DNA of 64,000 nt from the NCBI GenBank assembly GCA_013397435.1, contig VZRG01001069.1:187159-251158 (forward strand), given 5' to 3'. A program made the position numbers and the translations under genes. The stretch comes from Erythrocercus mccallii (Eukaryota > Chordata > Aves > Passeriformes > Dicruridae). Below, in pieces: positions 1 through 13,200 of this stretch (position 1 is the stretch's first letter; each line of letters opens with the position of its first letter). The notes beneath the pieces are model-generated. The model was not told the DNA's origin. It searched no databases and saw nothing but the letters and a program-made list of their open reading frames with translations.

Positions 1-1222
1 TTGACGTTGAGATGTCTGGGAAGTGTCATCATACTTCAGTCCCAGTTCTGAGTTGCCAGCTTTATTATGAAGTCAAAGCAAAAATTCTGCCATTAACTTC
101 AGAAATCAGAGGGGAGTGAGATCTTAGTGGGAGCATCATGACCATATGGATCTTATTTTTAACATAAATTTGAAGTGACAATTCACTTCGAAATAACATG
201 AATATACTTTTGTCTCTTCCAATGCAGGGAAGAAGGAGGGAGTGAAACACCTGACACGTTTCATGTAGCTTCCAAATTTTCCTAGTATTCACACTAAGAC
301 AAAAGTTTCAGAGGGTAAATTGTAATTTTAAAAAGCCCCAGAGGAGGAGAATTGCTTTTGTGCCCTGTCTGTGTTACATCCAGGTCAATCAGGCTAAGTG
401 ACTTACTTGAATATATTGTAATCTTATTAATACAATCAAACGTTTCTTACAGCCATCGTGAGTAGTTGTTCATACTGCATTATGTGAAAGGTTCAACTCA
501 GAGAGTAACTACATTAATTTGTAAATTTAATTGAGTCTTAGTTCATAAGTTCTTGACTCTTTCTGTGTACTTTCTGTGTTCTGCTCCATCTACCAAACTT
601 AAAAATCTCATTGAGGGCATGCCTTTTGGCAGGATATGCCTAAAAATGGAGGGATTTCATGTCCAAAAATGTTGTTTCCCAAACACACTTTTCAGTGTTC
701 CTGTCCTAAGTGTTCATTTGATCAAGAAGTTCCTTTTTCAATGTTGAATTTTTTGATGAAACATGTGTGTTTAAGTAAAAACTTGCAATTCTAATAAAAC
801 TACGATGTTAATATTCTGGAGAATTCTGGCTTTCCTCAATTTTACTAACTGTACTCCAAGGTAAACCTATCTGTTTACTTACACTAGTAGCTGCTTCTAC
901 ATCGAAACTTGTGCTTTGAGTTAGTGGAAAGAGTTTTAAAATACTGCAGAACAAGAATGTTGTTCATACCAGAAGGGATTTGCATTTAAATTGATATGGA
1001 TTTCATTTCTGCTTTCTCTGACTGACCAATTCACTTGAAAATATTTTGCTGGTCTTCAAAATTCAGAGATTTAAAAACTTCTTCCTCTTTGCTAGCAAAA
1101 GGAAATAAGTTACAGAAACTAATTTACTGTACACTCAAAAATCTCTGCACTTTAAATACAGATATGCAAACATAAAATTAGTTAAATTATAATTACCTTC
1201 TGATGCATATTTTTCCACGTAG
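1..1222 (+). other. COL19A1 intron (3' part)
   Basis: AT-rich sequence with stops in all frames and no Gly-X-Y reading on either strand. I take it as the 3' part of an intron whose 5' exon lies outside the window. It ends at the acceptor ttttccacgtag. Confidence 0.7.
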
Positions 1223-1276
1223 GGTCCTTCTGGACTAAAAGGAATCCTGGATTCATTGAACGAGCATTATAATGAG
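1223..1276 (+). CDS. COL19A1: COL19A1 exon 1 of window: end of COL5, start of NC5
   Basis: 54 nt, 18 codons, flanked by ...cacgtag and gtatgg. Translation GPSGLKGILDSLNEHYNE: two Gly-X-Y triplets, then the helix breaks into a charged non-collagenous segment. The standard 54-nt collagen exon length, phase-0 ends and fit to the next exon support it. It has no long ORF of its own, so it rests on splice sites and family pattern. Confidence 0.85.
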
Positions 1277-4200
1277 GTATGGAGATTTGATTTGGTGTCT
1301 GTCTGGGTTTATGACTAAGTTGTATCTAAGGTAGAAATGACTACAGTTTTGACCCCTGTGAACCACATTCCAAATTAATTCAAAAGGTAATTTCTTTCCT
1401 GCCCCTCTTCTGCATCCCTTTACACGTTTCAGTCCACACTCCAGTCACATACCTGCCATGTCATCTACCTCGCTCCATGTGTCTTGCCTCCCATCCATCT
1501 TCTACTTACAGTTTTTGACTGGTAAAACTCAAAAAGGAGATGTGTGGACCACCTAGCTCTTAGTGTGAAGCACCAGCTCCCCATTTCTAAAACTAATTGC
1601 TTTAAACTATACTTGATGTTTCTGTTTTGACCAACTCTGTCATGATTCTAAGTGTAAAATAGAAAGACAAGGAGGCATAGTTTTGAAAAGATCTGCCAGC
1701 AGTCCATGAGAATTGTCCTTATGTTTGTACTAGGGACTAATAAAAATATTGTCAATTATAAAACTGCAGCTAAAAGAACTTAAAAGAAAGAAAATGTTTA
1801 AATTGCATAGGACTGTGTTCAACTTGACAGAGCTTTTACATTCTTACTGCAGGTATTTCAAGTCATTTAAGCTTGGTAGGGTCTGCCATTGAATGAGAAT
1901 AGAGAAGTTTGCTTAATTGATTTGGGAGTATGTAACCTTTCTGGTCAGAAAACTATTTGATTCAAAGATTTATGCTGCATTATTACAGCATTATTTCCCC
2001 TGTAAAATGGTTAATGTGTGTATCACAACTTAAGTCAGGCAGGTCAAGCCTGGAGGGAATTAATTTCTTTTAACATTAGAATACATTAACTATAAAGAGC
2101 ATGTGTATTCAGGGTATTTTTCATATATAACATTCCCAGATGAGTGCTAAATTTTTTCCTTGAACAAGGACTCTGCTAATCCATTAATCCATTAATTCAT
2201 TAATCCATTCCAAATCAGTATATCACCTTAGAAGCATGTACTAGGAATTAGGCATAGAGCATTTTTATGCATGGAGATTTAATTTCTGTATTTGGCCTCC
2301 TGTTTTATGTGTTGAAGTTTTATATATTTTGTATATTTATATATTTTTCACGTTTGGTTTTCTTATCAGTTTCTTTTTCCTGCTGAAGAGCTTTCACTTA
2401 TACCAGCACTTTTTCCTCTATTGATATCATATTTATTGTAACTCATTCCCCACTGCTGCCTTATCAATCTCTTTTAACCTGATAGTCCCTTTAAGGTTAG
2501 TTCTGCAAGAGGAAATACAAACAGGGACATCTCCAGGAAAGGACACACATCCCTCTCCAAAAATCATGTTTCTAATAATTATAATGCTCTAAATATTCTT
2601 AAGGTAGCTTATATTTCCTTATTAACAAAATTCTGGAAAAAATGTAGACCAGCTGGTATGTGTCAATAAATTAATTACCTTTTAAATCCTGGGTAGCTTA
2701 CCAACTTTCTTCTTTCTTCAGCTGTCTAGTTTGAAGATTTTAATGACCCTGTCATGAGCAATTAACTGTTCAACAAGGAAATGCTGTTTGATTCCAGATG
2801 AAAGAGTTTGCTTTCTGATTCAAATAGAAGGTTCTAAATATGTGAACTTTAACTAAATATTCAGACCCTCCCAGAGTCAACTTAAATCTCCAACAACAAA
2901 CATATTAATTCCTATACATTTTATGATGAGAATGGGATATTCCCATCAAGGACAAGACAAAGAGGTCTTCAAAGAAAAGAGCAGCTTCTCTGCTTTGCCA
3001 CTGATTCACTTAGGCAGATGTATGTATCAGCAAATTATCTTTTTGCCATGCTGTTACCTAGTATGAAAGAAGCTGATTTTGTCCACAGTACCTTGGAGAC
3101 ATCAAGCAGTCTTTCACATTCCAGTATTGAATTTGCAGTGTGCCTCTGTTGTTTGTACTGGTAAAATTATATTTGAGTGAAACTCTGAGGGTTTTGAGGT
3201 TTCTTACAGCACAGGGGATGGTGATGTTATTTTCCATTATTTTATCCATGTTCTCAAGGAAGTCACAAACTCTTCTTTCAGTTTGGTGTTTAAAGTGTTC
3301 AGGTATTGACCACATTTTAGTTATTATAGGTATTTTCACACCTTTCCCATTTAAAAAGCCAAGCAGAAAAATAATAGGATATTAGTATGGCTTCTTTGTG
3401 TTGGTATTTCTAGGAACCATGAGAAACTGATAACAAGAAATGTGGTGGCTCTTAAGACCATCATAATTAACAACTTCTTTTCTATTTCTCTGATTTCTCT
3501 GGTTTTTTATCAGATTATTTGAAATTTTTCTGATTGCTGTATGGTAATTTCTGATTGCTGTAATAAGTATTGGTAATTGCACAATGTATTTAAATAATTT
3601 ATTGAAACCAGGATTTTTCTGGGTCAGCATCAATCACTTTATCAGAGTGATTTTTAAAGAGACTGGAGTGCAAGCCTTTAAAAGCATAATTTACTTGATC
3701 CATATACACAAGGAAAGAGCACTATAAATACAGTTGCTGATTGCAGCACCAAATTGTGCTGAACAGCAAACCAAGATCAGCAATCTTTCTTTAGTGAAGG
3801 TGAGAGGAACCTGCCAAGTTTAAGTAGTAGCATTGATCCTTAATGGGGTGGGAGACAGTACTGGAGCACTGCTTCCCTCATTCTTCCTGTGTTCCTGTTT
3901 TTACATGTGACTACTTTTATATTCCTTCTTGTTATGTCTTTTGCATTTTCAGCATAAATCAGATGTTCTGCAGGTGTTCACCAAATGCATTTTGTTCTCT
4001 TCTTTTTGCCAAGAAACTACTTCTGCCCTGTGCTGTACACTACATTCCTTCAGAGATGGATAAATGATGCCTCATCATTTGCATTTGTATACTCTCAGGC
4101 CTCTATTATCCTTTGCTTGGGCTTTCAAGGCCTCTGTTTGTCATCCTTCTTACTTACCAGTTTTCCATATGTAGATATAAGATCATTTAGCTGAACTTGC

Positions 4201-7200
4201 TTCTAAATATCTTTGGAAAGGGCACATAGATCAGTTTAATCAAAAATATTCTCCAACACATAAAAATAAAAAATTAAATCAAAACAAAAAGAAATTGAAA
4301 CTACAACACAATCTAGTCAGGAAATGCTTCAGAATCATTATAATTTGTATTGTAATTTGTATTATGGGATAATTCATTATTAGCCTTCTTTTTTTTTTTT
4401 TGGTTTGGCATATTTTACTTATATTTGGTTGTAAAGAGCAAATTACCTATAAAAATGCAAAGACATAAGGTCTAATAGCCTTTTCCCTTTTTTAATTTTT
4501 TTTGCTCCATATATGCAAAAAGAAAAAGCAGAACTTAGTATAAATCATAATTTGTAGTGTACTTATGGTAACTGATACCTGGATTCTCAGTCCAGTGGTA
4601 GTCAAATACTTCTCATCAATACTCCAGTATCTGGGTATCTGCCTCTTGCTCTGAAGCTGATTTTGATAATTAGTATACTAACAGTGTTACAAACCCTAAA
4701 CACCATGGATAATCCATCAGGAAATAGCATTTCTAAAATAATAATTTTTTTTTCAATTTATGTTCAGTTATGATATTCTGAAAATATTAACATGGTATAA
4801 GTAGCATATGTATTCATTGTGATGCTTTCCCATTTTAGAGCTATGGAAACTGGAGCGTGACAAGGGGAGTTGGCTTACTCAGGGTTCCTGCTCACCCCAG
4901 TGGCATGAGTTTTAGGATTCAGATTCCCTGGGTCTTGGAGCTCATTTTTCAGGATTATTGAAGTTTTGTTTCTTTTCCATTGTCGTTGCAAGAAAAACGC
5001 CGTGTTCCCCTTAGGAAGTCTGACTGTGAAAAGGAAACCATTTGCTTTGCCTTTTATTGTGTCTTTACCTTGTACAGAAGAGTAAATAAATGCAGTGGAA
5101 TAGAGCAGCTGAGCAAGTATACAACCTGAACCTCTAGTCCTTAAGTCTTTCTTCTTTGAGAAGCAATGTGAGGAGCCTGTTCCCTCTCATTTGTCTTACT
5201 ACTGTAGTAGACTTAAATTAGTTCTACTTTTTTTTGCATTTCATGGTGCTCAAAAGTAAAAGGCTTGTGGTTCTTTTTCACAGAAGTGGCGTTTTTTGTT
5301 CTTTTCTAGCATACTTGAGAAATGTATTGTAACAATGAGGATAAAAATATGTTCTTTGTGTTCAACTTAAAAAAATCATAGATTTGCATATCAATAGTCA
5401 ACATAGACATTTCCCTCTAATGCTTTTGTTCATTTTCTGATAGTATGGCAGGAGTGCAAATGCATGATAAAGGATGTATTCTGCAATACACTACCTAGTT
5501 GTACTGCATAGGCATTTATTATTATTCCCTGTGTAGTAATAAATTAGGACTTTTGAGTTTACAACTGGTAAATTATAATAAATTGTTATAGTAAATAAAT
5601 TGTTACTGGGAGTAAATAGTGACATTTTCTGATCTTTGTGGTGATATTTCTTTCCAGAGTGATACAAGACTACTAGGAGTACTTGGGACCCCTGGACTTA
5701 AAGGCCAAAAGGGAGACATTGTAAGCATTTGGGATGAATTTAGAGAAGTTTCAAAGTGCCTACTCAACCTGTCCCTGCCACCTTTAACATAGTGCCTTTT
5801 ATTTGATTTATCCCAATGGTCTTTGAAGGAATAGATTTTTGAGATTACTGGCACTTTGATCTGTGTAGTCCAATATCCAGCTCATCGTGCTATCTTGCAG
5901 TGGCAGCATGTGATCCTCTCTCCTCTAGCATAAATAGAAAGGGGAAATGCTGAAAGAATTATATATGGTTTCTGTAATGCCATCTGAGAAGTCAAATGAG
6001 CTGCCCTGCCAGTTATATGGGAAAGACTCTGAAAGAGTGTAAATTCAGAAAATATTTTGGATAGTAAATAATGAATATTTAAAGCAGTTTCTCTGTAACA
6101 AGGAGGCTTTCTATACCAAAAATACTCATAGACAGCCTCTAAAAATTACATGGATGTAGAATTCTGAATCCACACCATATGGCACGATATTGTTTATTGT
6201 ATAAACAACTCACCATATTTTAACAATTCCATGCCTTTCAGACTTGTAAAAGAAGAGACAAGTGCTCTGGATATGTGACAGAACTGACAACATTTTATTG
6301 AGAAGCCTGCAGATCTGCTAGAGAAAGCAGGCATTTAAACTCATTTGCAGATGTTTAAGCTTGATTTCCATTGGAGCAATAATTAAGATTTTGTGGCCCA
6401 CAGAGAAAAAAGTACAGTTAAAGAAGGGGAGGGAGTTATTTACATTTGCCAGAATATAAAGATTTTAAATATAATTAATTTTGTTAAAAGGGTCAAAAAG
6501 GAGAACTGGGAATGACTGGTGCAAAAGGAGAAAAGGTGAGTTGATTCCTTACTTCTGTGCTCATGTGTTTACTAGAAGCTGATGCAATGTACTGATTATA
6601 AACAAAATCTGGTAAAATATACAGGAGAGCAAGAAAAAATATTTGGGCATGGGAAAAGTTGTCAGTCTCTAAATGTCCTTAGTAGTTTATTCAAATACCT
6701 CCTTGGGAGGATATTTACATATCCAAGTAAATTTCCCTGTTCTACCAACTCACAAAGTCCTTAGCTTTAAGAACATTTAGACTTTTACTTAATACCAGTT
6801 TAAAATTATTTTTATGTAATTTTATGCCTAGGGGCTGCTTCATGAATTGGGTGCCAGTCATACTTTTCCAAGCTATGAATGTGATCTTCAATATCTATAA
6901 GAAAAAAACAAGAAGCTTTTAATTATTAATATTTACAAATCAACATTCTAATTCAGTATGTTTTAGTTTAGGCATAAATTTTACAGTATGATTTGGAAGT
7001 TATTGCTTGGGAACAGACATTTATTTTGCTTTCCTAGGAACATATGCTATACATAGTTCTACTGATTAATAGGTGCCAGGGTGATTTTGCCATTCAGCTG
7101 TGATGCTTCTTGGTTTCTTTGCTCATATCCATATAAATAGTTTTCATGCAGACAGAATCATTATTTTTACTTCCTTGATATCACACATTTATGATTTTGG

Positions 7201-10200
7201 ATGTTATAAAACACCTTCTGTTTGAGAATTTTTCAGATTTGGGAGCATAATCACCCTCTTTAGTTCATGTTCCTGATCCTCCCTTGTGCTCCTGCTTGAA
7301 AGGATCATAGATGTCATGGAGTTGGCATTAAAGTAATATCATCCCTCAAGTAAACTTTTGTAGTCCATATATTTGTATTTTAGACAGGTTTGAAACAGCC
7401 ACATTTTCCAGGACTCTTCAGCAAAGCCAGACATATGTGCTATTTACTGTTTTAAATAAATCTGTTAACCTCCTTTCTACTTTTCCTTAGGGAGAGCCTT
7501 CCGAAAAAGGGGACAAGGGAGACCCAGTAAGTATAGCATGTTTTGAACTGCTGTGAATAATGTACATTTGAGATTACTTTCATACCATATTCATTCTGTA
7601 ATTCTTTTCTTTGTAGATGTTCATCAGATGCAGGGATTATGTGGAATAGCATATGTATTGTCTCCCTGCATGTGCATCAGGGTCTCCCAGGTTATAAATA
7701 AAAAAACAGAGGCGCCCTGTTTTTCAGCATTTCTGTTGCTGGTACTGTCCATGTACTAAATTGAGTTTAGAGCACATGCTTTTTTTTTATTCCCTGAAGG
7801 TTCTTTCTTTCAGCTTTTCCACGAAGTTTTATGTGGCCTGAACTACTGTTTTGATGCCACCAGAGTGTCATTTAACATCAGGCTGTTCTCATACAGCCTT
7901 TTATGTGTGCATAATTTCTTCCTTATTTTGAGGCAAATTTTCAGATCACTCATTCTGTAAGAGTCTGTTTACCTATGTTATGTATTTGTAATAACTAATT
8001 CTCCTCTCTTATGATACTTGACAAAATTTAGTTATGTTTTTAATATAAAACTCAAGGTTGCTAAGATATTTGTGGTTAGCATATTATAATAATCAGAATA
8101 AGTTCTACTGGAATAATGTGTGGGTTTGGAGGTGAATACTGGATACCAGAAGAGATGTAGTAGTGAAGAATAGGCTTTTGGCCGGAAATGTAGTGTTTTC
8201 CAACATTTTTTCTTTTAAATGTTGGGAAAACTTGGAAAAAAAAAATCTAAGTTGCAAAAGGAATGTCTTTCGGTTTTCAAGCCATCAGAAATTATTTCAT
8301 ATTTTCTCAATAATTAAGTTTTCAAATTGTATTACAATATTTTAAGCTAGCAAATTAAACTCTTAGTTGATCCTGCTTAAATTTTTAATGGTTATATTTA
8401 TTATTTTCAGGGAGAGACTGGAATGGAGGGATCAAAAGGAAATAAGGTATTTTTGGACTTGTACATGCCATATACGTTGCTAGCATATGCAGCTGATACT
8501 GGGAGACATAGCAGTAAACTTGGATTTTTTTGTCTTCTCAAACAAAATCATTAGGGTGAAATGGGAGATCCTGGACCACCCGGTCTTATCGGAAATCCAG
8601 GATCAAAGGTAAGTGAAAGTTATTTCATCCAATGATAACTGCATTCTATGCTGTTATATAAGAGGACTCTGAAGCTATCAACTCTTTAGCTAGTATTAAT
8701 GGGCAAAGAATGCAAATAGTTTATATCAAAAGTTTGTGCTTGGATTATGGCTATTTTACATAAAATTTACATTTTACATCAAGTTCTTGTTGCTTTCAGT
8801 GCCACTCAGAAAGGAATATTTAAGCAACACTCATGTTATTTTGTCTCTTGTGCACCCATTTTTCAATTAGAAATCCACTGGTAGATGGGTGTATTCTCTT
8901 TCTGCATTAGTGAGTTGGAGAGTAACCACTGCCAGTACTTTAGTAGCTCCTTTGTTTAATCCTATGAGACAGCAGGTAATGTTAAAGCAGTCATGGCCTT
9001 GCTTTGAGTCTATCCCCACAGGCAAACCTCAGGAAGTGTGGACTGGATGAGTGGACAGTGAGGTGGATTCAGAGCTGGCTGAACAGCAGATACCAGAGGG
9101 TCATAATCATGGCACAGGGTCTAGTTGGAGGCCTGTCACTGGTGGTGTCCACCAGGGTTCAATACTGGGCCCAGTCTTGTTTAACTGGTTCATCAAGGAC
9201 TTGGACAAAGAAGCAGAGGCCTCCTCAGCAAGTTCCCTACAACACAAATCTGGGAATAGTGGCCAATACCCCTGAGGGACCATGACAGGTTGGAGAGATG
9301 GGCAGGGAAGAACTGTCTGAGACTCAACAGAGGAAAGGGAAGGGTCCTGCACCGGGGGAGGAATAACCATAGGGGACAGCTTTCTGGAAAGCAGCTCTTT
9401 GGAGAAGGACCTGAAGATCCTTCTCCATGGTGGACAACACCATGAGCCAGCAGTGCCCTTAAGGCCAAGAAGGCCAATGGTGTCCTGGGGTGCATTAGGA
9501 AAAGCATGGTCAGGTGGGTGAGGCAGTTGTTCCTGCCCCTCTACTCAGCCCTGGTGAGGCCACATCTGGAGTTCTGTGTCCAGTTCTGGGCTCCTCAGTA
9601 CAAGAGGGGCATGGAGCTCCTAGAGTGGGTCCAGTAGAGGGCAACAAAGATGACTAAGGGATTGGAGCATCTCTCTTACAAAGAAAGGCTGTGGGAGCTG
9701 GACCAGTTCAGACTTGAGAAAAGTTAACTGGAAGGAGATGTCATCACTTTAAGCATCTAAAAAGTGATGTTGAGGTTTCCAGGCTCTTCCCAGTGGTGCC
9801 AAGCAATAGGACAAGAGGCAATTGGCAGAAACTGATGCACAGGAAGTTCCACCTGAACATGAAGATTGGTAACTGAGTAATAGAACAAATTGCACAGGGA
9901 GGTTATGGAGTCTCCCTCACTGGAAGAAGCTGCAATGTGCTCTAGATGGGTCATTCTGCAAGCAGAGTCATTCTTGAGCAGCAAGGTTGAACCAGATAAC
10001 CCGCTGTGGTTGCTCCCAACTTCACCCATTCTCCAATTGTGTGATTCTGTGAAGAAAGTAACTGAAGTACAAATGTTCTTGAGAACCTCTCATGACGCCT
10101 TGAATTGTATCAAACAAAGAAACTATTAAATCCAGCTGCCACCCAACACTATTCATGTTGGACAGTACTTGAATTTTAGATCATGAAAAGAAGGCCCTGT

Positions 10201-13200
10201 GAGAATGGATATGGCTATAGAAGCCGTGAAATAGTCTTAAAAATGATTCTTGAAATCTTGATCTATTCTTTTGTTATGTCTTTCCCTTTAGGTATTCCCT
10301 TTGTATTTACTTGTATTTGCTTTATATACGTATTTTGGATTTTGTACATATCATTATTGAACTAAATGTTAGAGTAAGGGAGAATGAGCAGACTCTGTAC
10401 TTCTTAATCCATATGGAAGATAATTCTTAATGCCTGATGTTTTAATATATTTATATATAAGAATGCTTTACACCATATTAAAGTAGTTGATTGACTTTTA
10501 CCTCAGGTATGTATTATATCATTTCACAGGGACTGCAAGGCCCTCCAGGACCTGTTGGACCCAGGGGACTTCCAGGAGAAGTTGTATGTATTGCGCCATT
10601 TCTGCAGCTGTAGCTGTGGTGCATGAACAGTTAGCCAGTGAAGCAGTGCCCCAGAAGTTACCGTAGCTGCTCCTTTTGTGGATGATACAGTAGCTGTCAG
10701 ATGTTGAACAGGATATATCCAGAAAAAGTAGGATGGGATGCCTCCCTCAACAGGCCATTATCTTGAGTTTCAGCAAACCATCTATATCCTGCTTCTGACA
10801 CTGACAGCCTGGAGTGGATCTGGATATTGGGGTCACTGAAATGAGATCTTTTGCCCTTCTTGATGATCTCAACTTGTTCCCATTAGCATTATGTTTGTTG
10901 GGTCCTGGCTTCCCATTCCAGTGGGGAGATCATTGCTTGGCTGAGATGGTTAAGCAAGAAGTGGTCTTGGTTTGTTTTGTGCAGCTGCTGGCAGTTACCA
11001 GGCACAGATGTTACTGGGCAAGGCTCCCCTCAGATGTAGTGTGCTTGTGGGTGCAAAACTGGTGGGTTGGGATGGTCAAGCAGTGGTACTTCTCAGCAGA
11101 GTTGGATTGTTCCTGTATTTATTGCCCTTTTGAGTGCCCCACATTCAGATCTGCCAGCTGATTGGGCAAGGTGATGGGGGTCTCTTTCGTGGGAGTTTTA
11201 GAGTCCTTGTAACTATTATGCCACTAGGCAACAGCCTGATGGGTCTCCTGGCTGGTTGGGATTACTCAGACTGATAGGCACCCACCCCAAGATCCAGCAC
11301 ACCCTTGTGCCTCTTGGCAGGAAGAGCAAGGGTAAAATGTCAGTCTAGTCTGGATTCTCTAGGAAGCATCTTAATCCATTTATCACCATTATAATAAACC
11401 TGAAAGTGATTTGATTTGACACCCACATATAGCAGAAGCCTCTCATGGGGCAGGGGCTGCCTGTATCCCTTCCAAGTTACAGCATAATCCCTCTCTCAGC
11501 ATGCAGACAACTATTTTCTGCCTAAATTCCCTGTGTTTCAATCTACAACACTAGTGGTGTCACACAACCTAATAAGTGGCACCTATCCCCTCTTCTTGGT
11601 TCTTGTACCTCCCTCCTTCCATAAACCATAAAATGGCTTCTAAATAGCATTTTGGAGGTAAGAGTGGTTAGAGCTGAGAAGTGGATCAAGAATAACAGAT
11701 AATAAAAAGCTTTGGTTAGCCTAGCAGTTCAGCCACTCGAAAAGGACTGTGTGGTTGGTTTGGGTTTTATCTTTTTTCTATCAACAGAAGCATCTACAGG
11801 ATGGTGTTGCTGCATTGTGTCTTAGGCCTTTCCACACATGCCCTGAGACTATATTGTGGAAGAAGATTCTTATTTTGAACAGACTTTTAAGCCATATACT
11901 TTATTAATATTAAAATACCCTTCTGAGTGGTACAGAGCTGGCAGACATTTTATCAGTGACCTATTAATAGTCTCAGGGATATAAGCAAGGTGACCAGTAG
12001 AATACAGCATCTTCAGCTCTTGACAAGGGAAAAAACCACTAGTATTTAACTATGCATGTAGTCATTTTATAGTGTGTTACTTATTGACTATTTTATTATA
12101 TCTTATTCTCCTACTCAGTTGAGGCATATGTTTTTTCAGTTGTGTCTGATTTACCTATCAGCTATTCAAAAGTTTGTAAGTCTTATCTGCTGTGCTTCTT
12201 TTTATGTATAAATCAGCAACCCTACTGTGAAAGATAACAAAATATTTATTTCTCTCTTGCTTATGTTGCCATCATCCCACTTGAGTTCATAATTGCTACT
12301 TTTGAAACTGGTGTTCTGATGGATCTTTGATCAAGGGACATTATGAACAAATAAATAATAATTATAATATATGTAAGTCCTAGATATAGATACATCTGTA
12401 CACACAATTTTAGTATGTAAAAACATAAATTTAAAGGTATTACAGAGACATTGTGCTTAGTTATAATATTCTTGGTTTTTTATCTTCTAAAGATGAAACA
12501 TTATAGATTAAAAAACCATAATAATTCATTTTATGCAGTATGATGACAATTATGAGAGTTTAAAATTTTTTTTACATTAACTTACTTCATCAAAGAGTCA
12601 TCTAGCAGATAAGAATTACTTCGTTTCCTAAAAAACCACTTGAGCTGGGTCCAACCAAAGAAAAGATAAATTTGGGGAATCCTTAGAAAATACGAGAGAG
12701 AAGACAGGCTGTGTATATTTTATGCCAATATCAAAAGTGGATAGATAGGCCATGATCAGTAAACATAAATTTCCATTTCCATAATGATTTTGTGTTGTTA
12801 TAAGCAGAATATACTTCATTAGGGTACTTTTTTTCCTTCTTATGCTTTTAGTTTGGATGACTGGGTGAAACGAGTAGCTGTCTGTCTGTATTAAGTACAG
12901 AATGCAGCAGAGAAAGCAAACACAGCTGCTGAACGTGCACTACTGGCATGAAGATGTTGTCATCTGTCATATGTCAGTGTGCACAAAACTGTGGTTTACA
13001 CTGAGAAGAAAAATTAAAACAATATGTGTTTCCTTGTCTTTTTCTTAGAGAGTTCATTTCTCAGTCCAGCTTAAGTTTCTTAATACTTAGATTTTACTGT
13101 TCCGTTTGGGGAATTTTATCCTTTACTGTGAAAATTGCTGGTATTCTTAACAAAACACTTGACTAAATAGTTAGTTGAATAACATTGAAAGGTCATGGAA

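Noticed and set aside
9004..9507. Overlapping ORFs on both strands as a possible gene
   Set aside because: They fall inside the CR1 retrotransposon fragment and are broken reverse-transcriptase and 3' remnants.
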